Below, piece after piece: positions 11,974-12,285 of a stretch of 12,285 bases of DNA. The stretch comes from Euryarchaeota archaeon UBA173 (GTDB lineage Archaea > Thermoplasmatota > Poseidoniia > Poseidoniales > Thalassarchaeaceae). Where the stretch lies: contig DAJH01000035.1 in NCBI GenBank assembly GCA_002498925.1, forward strand, positions 1 to 12,285, read 5' to 3'. The position numbers and the translations under genes were made by a program. Numbering within the stretch: position 1 is the first letter of the stretch; each line of letters opens with the position of its first letter. Below the pieces are notes generated by a model. It was given only the letters and a program-made list of their open reading frames with translations, was not told the origin of the DNA and searched no databases.

Positions 11974-12285
11974 TCAACGACTCATCAATGCGGCCCATGT
12001 AGCGTCGCCGTAGGCCTTGGCGGCGACCGCAGGGTCCTCTGACTTGTGGATCCCAGATCCCACGATCACAGCGTCCGAGCCTGCCAAGATGGCATCAGAT
12101 GGATGACCGTATCGCTGGCCCAAGGCCCCCTCTTCAGCCGAGAGATTCACGCCAGGCGTCCAAATCATCCTCCCCTCGCCCACTTTCTTCCTTAGAGACG
12201 AAATCTCATCGGGGTTACTCCCGTTTCCGATATATCCGATCACATGAGGGGACGCGGTCCCCATCTCGAGGGTACTGTCGGTGTA
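11974..12285 (-). CDS. pyrF: Orotidine 5'-phosphate decarboxylase, C-terminal part (5'-partial)
   Basis: The last step of UMP synthesis: decarboxylation of OMP to UMP in the cytosol. Only the C-terminal 103 residues are in the window; the frame is open to the edge, so the start and the catalytic Asp/Lys motifs lie beyond it. The visible part contains VIGYIGN, TPGVNLSAEEGALGQRYGHP and GSDAVIVGSGIHKSEDPAVA, then an ending AYGDATWAALMSR. This resembles the C-terminus of fungal URA3 and animal UMPS (TPGVGL...GQQY...GSD.IIVGRG) more than the common bacterial PyrF. The Arg of that VGRG motif, which binds substrate phosphate in the yeast enzyme, is Ser here (codon at 12055-12057); the Gln and Tyr of GQxY are kept. 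Confidence 0.88.
   Translation of the reverse strand, partial: YTDSTLEMGTASPHVIGYIGNGSNPDEISSLRKKVGEGRMIWTPGVNLSAEEGALGQRYGHPSDAILAGSDAVIVGSGIHKSEDPAVAAKAYGDATWAALMSR

Noticed and set aside
1..12285. CRISPR arrays, tRNA or rRNA genes, insertion sequences, phage genes or defence systems
   Set aside because: No spaced direct repeats, cloverleaf sequence, transposase or phage-type motifs were seen on either strand.

Overview
The window looks like a piece of an archaeal genome, most likely a marine Group II/III euryarchaeon (Poseidoniales-like) or a near relative. This is inferred from the gene mix, not from a marker gene. Supporting signs are dense short-spaced genes, heavy use of AGG/AGA for Arg and ATA for Ile, a mix of Shine-Dalgarno (SD) starts and apparently leaderless starts with AT-rich boxes about 25 bases upstream, several lipobox secretion signals, an archaeal-type M50 membrane protease, and a eukaryote-like orotidine-5'-phosphate decarboxylase. 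No rRNA, tRNA, CRISPR array or insertion sequence was seen.

Layout. Positions 2-1530 (+) hold a 5'-truncated membrane protein with a C-terminal beta-sandwich domain, overlapping by one base an RluA-type pseudouridine synthase with an S4 domain. At 1541-2467 (-) a class IV-like histone-deacetylase-family amidohydrolase converges on it. At 2593-7363 (+) five closely packed genes form a probable transcription unit: an S15/CocE-type lipoprotein hydrolase, a small double-CxxC protein, an M50 intramembrane metalloprotease, a SOUL heme-binding protein and a second lipoprotein esterase (PHB-depolymerase/feruloyl-esterase type). A third alpha/beta hydrolase, cytoplasmic or membrane-associated, follows at 7419-8297 (+). 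At 8324-9579 (-) lie a SnoaL-like protein and a nitroreductase, with a likely unreported 54-residue single-span membrane protein upstream (9626-9790). At 9971-11971 (+) are a degenerate receiver protein anchored by a C-terminal membrane helix, a 290-residue multi-span membrane protein and a 130-residue four-span membrane protein. The window ends inside pyrF on the minus strand.

How it may work together. Two surface-anchored hydrolases with complete triads suggest breakdown of exported peptides or esters at the cell surface. Between them the double-CxxC protein, M50 protease and SOUL protein are translationally adjacent (TGA directly followed by GTG; TAG, one base, then ATG) and may act together, though no substrate can be named. 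The most unusual gene is the tail-anchored receiver, which has lost its acidic pair, its phosphoacceptor Asp and its conserved Lys. It sits directly upstream of two membrane proteins of unknown function and may be a phosphorylation-independent membrane adaptor. Intergenic gaps hold several short perfect inverted repeats; the best is a 10-base-pair stem (one mismatch) with a GTAA loop at 7376-7399.
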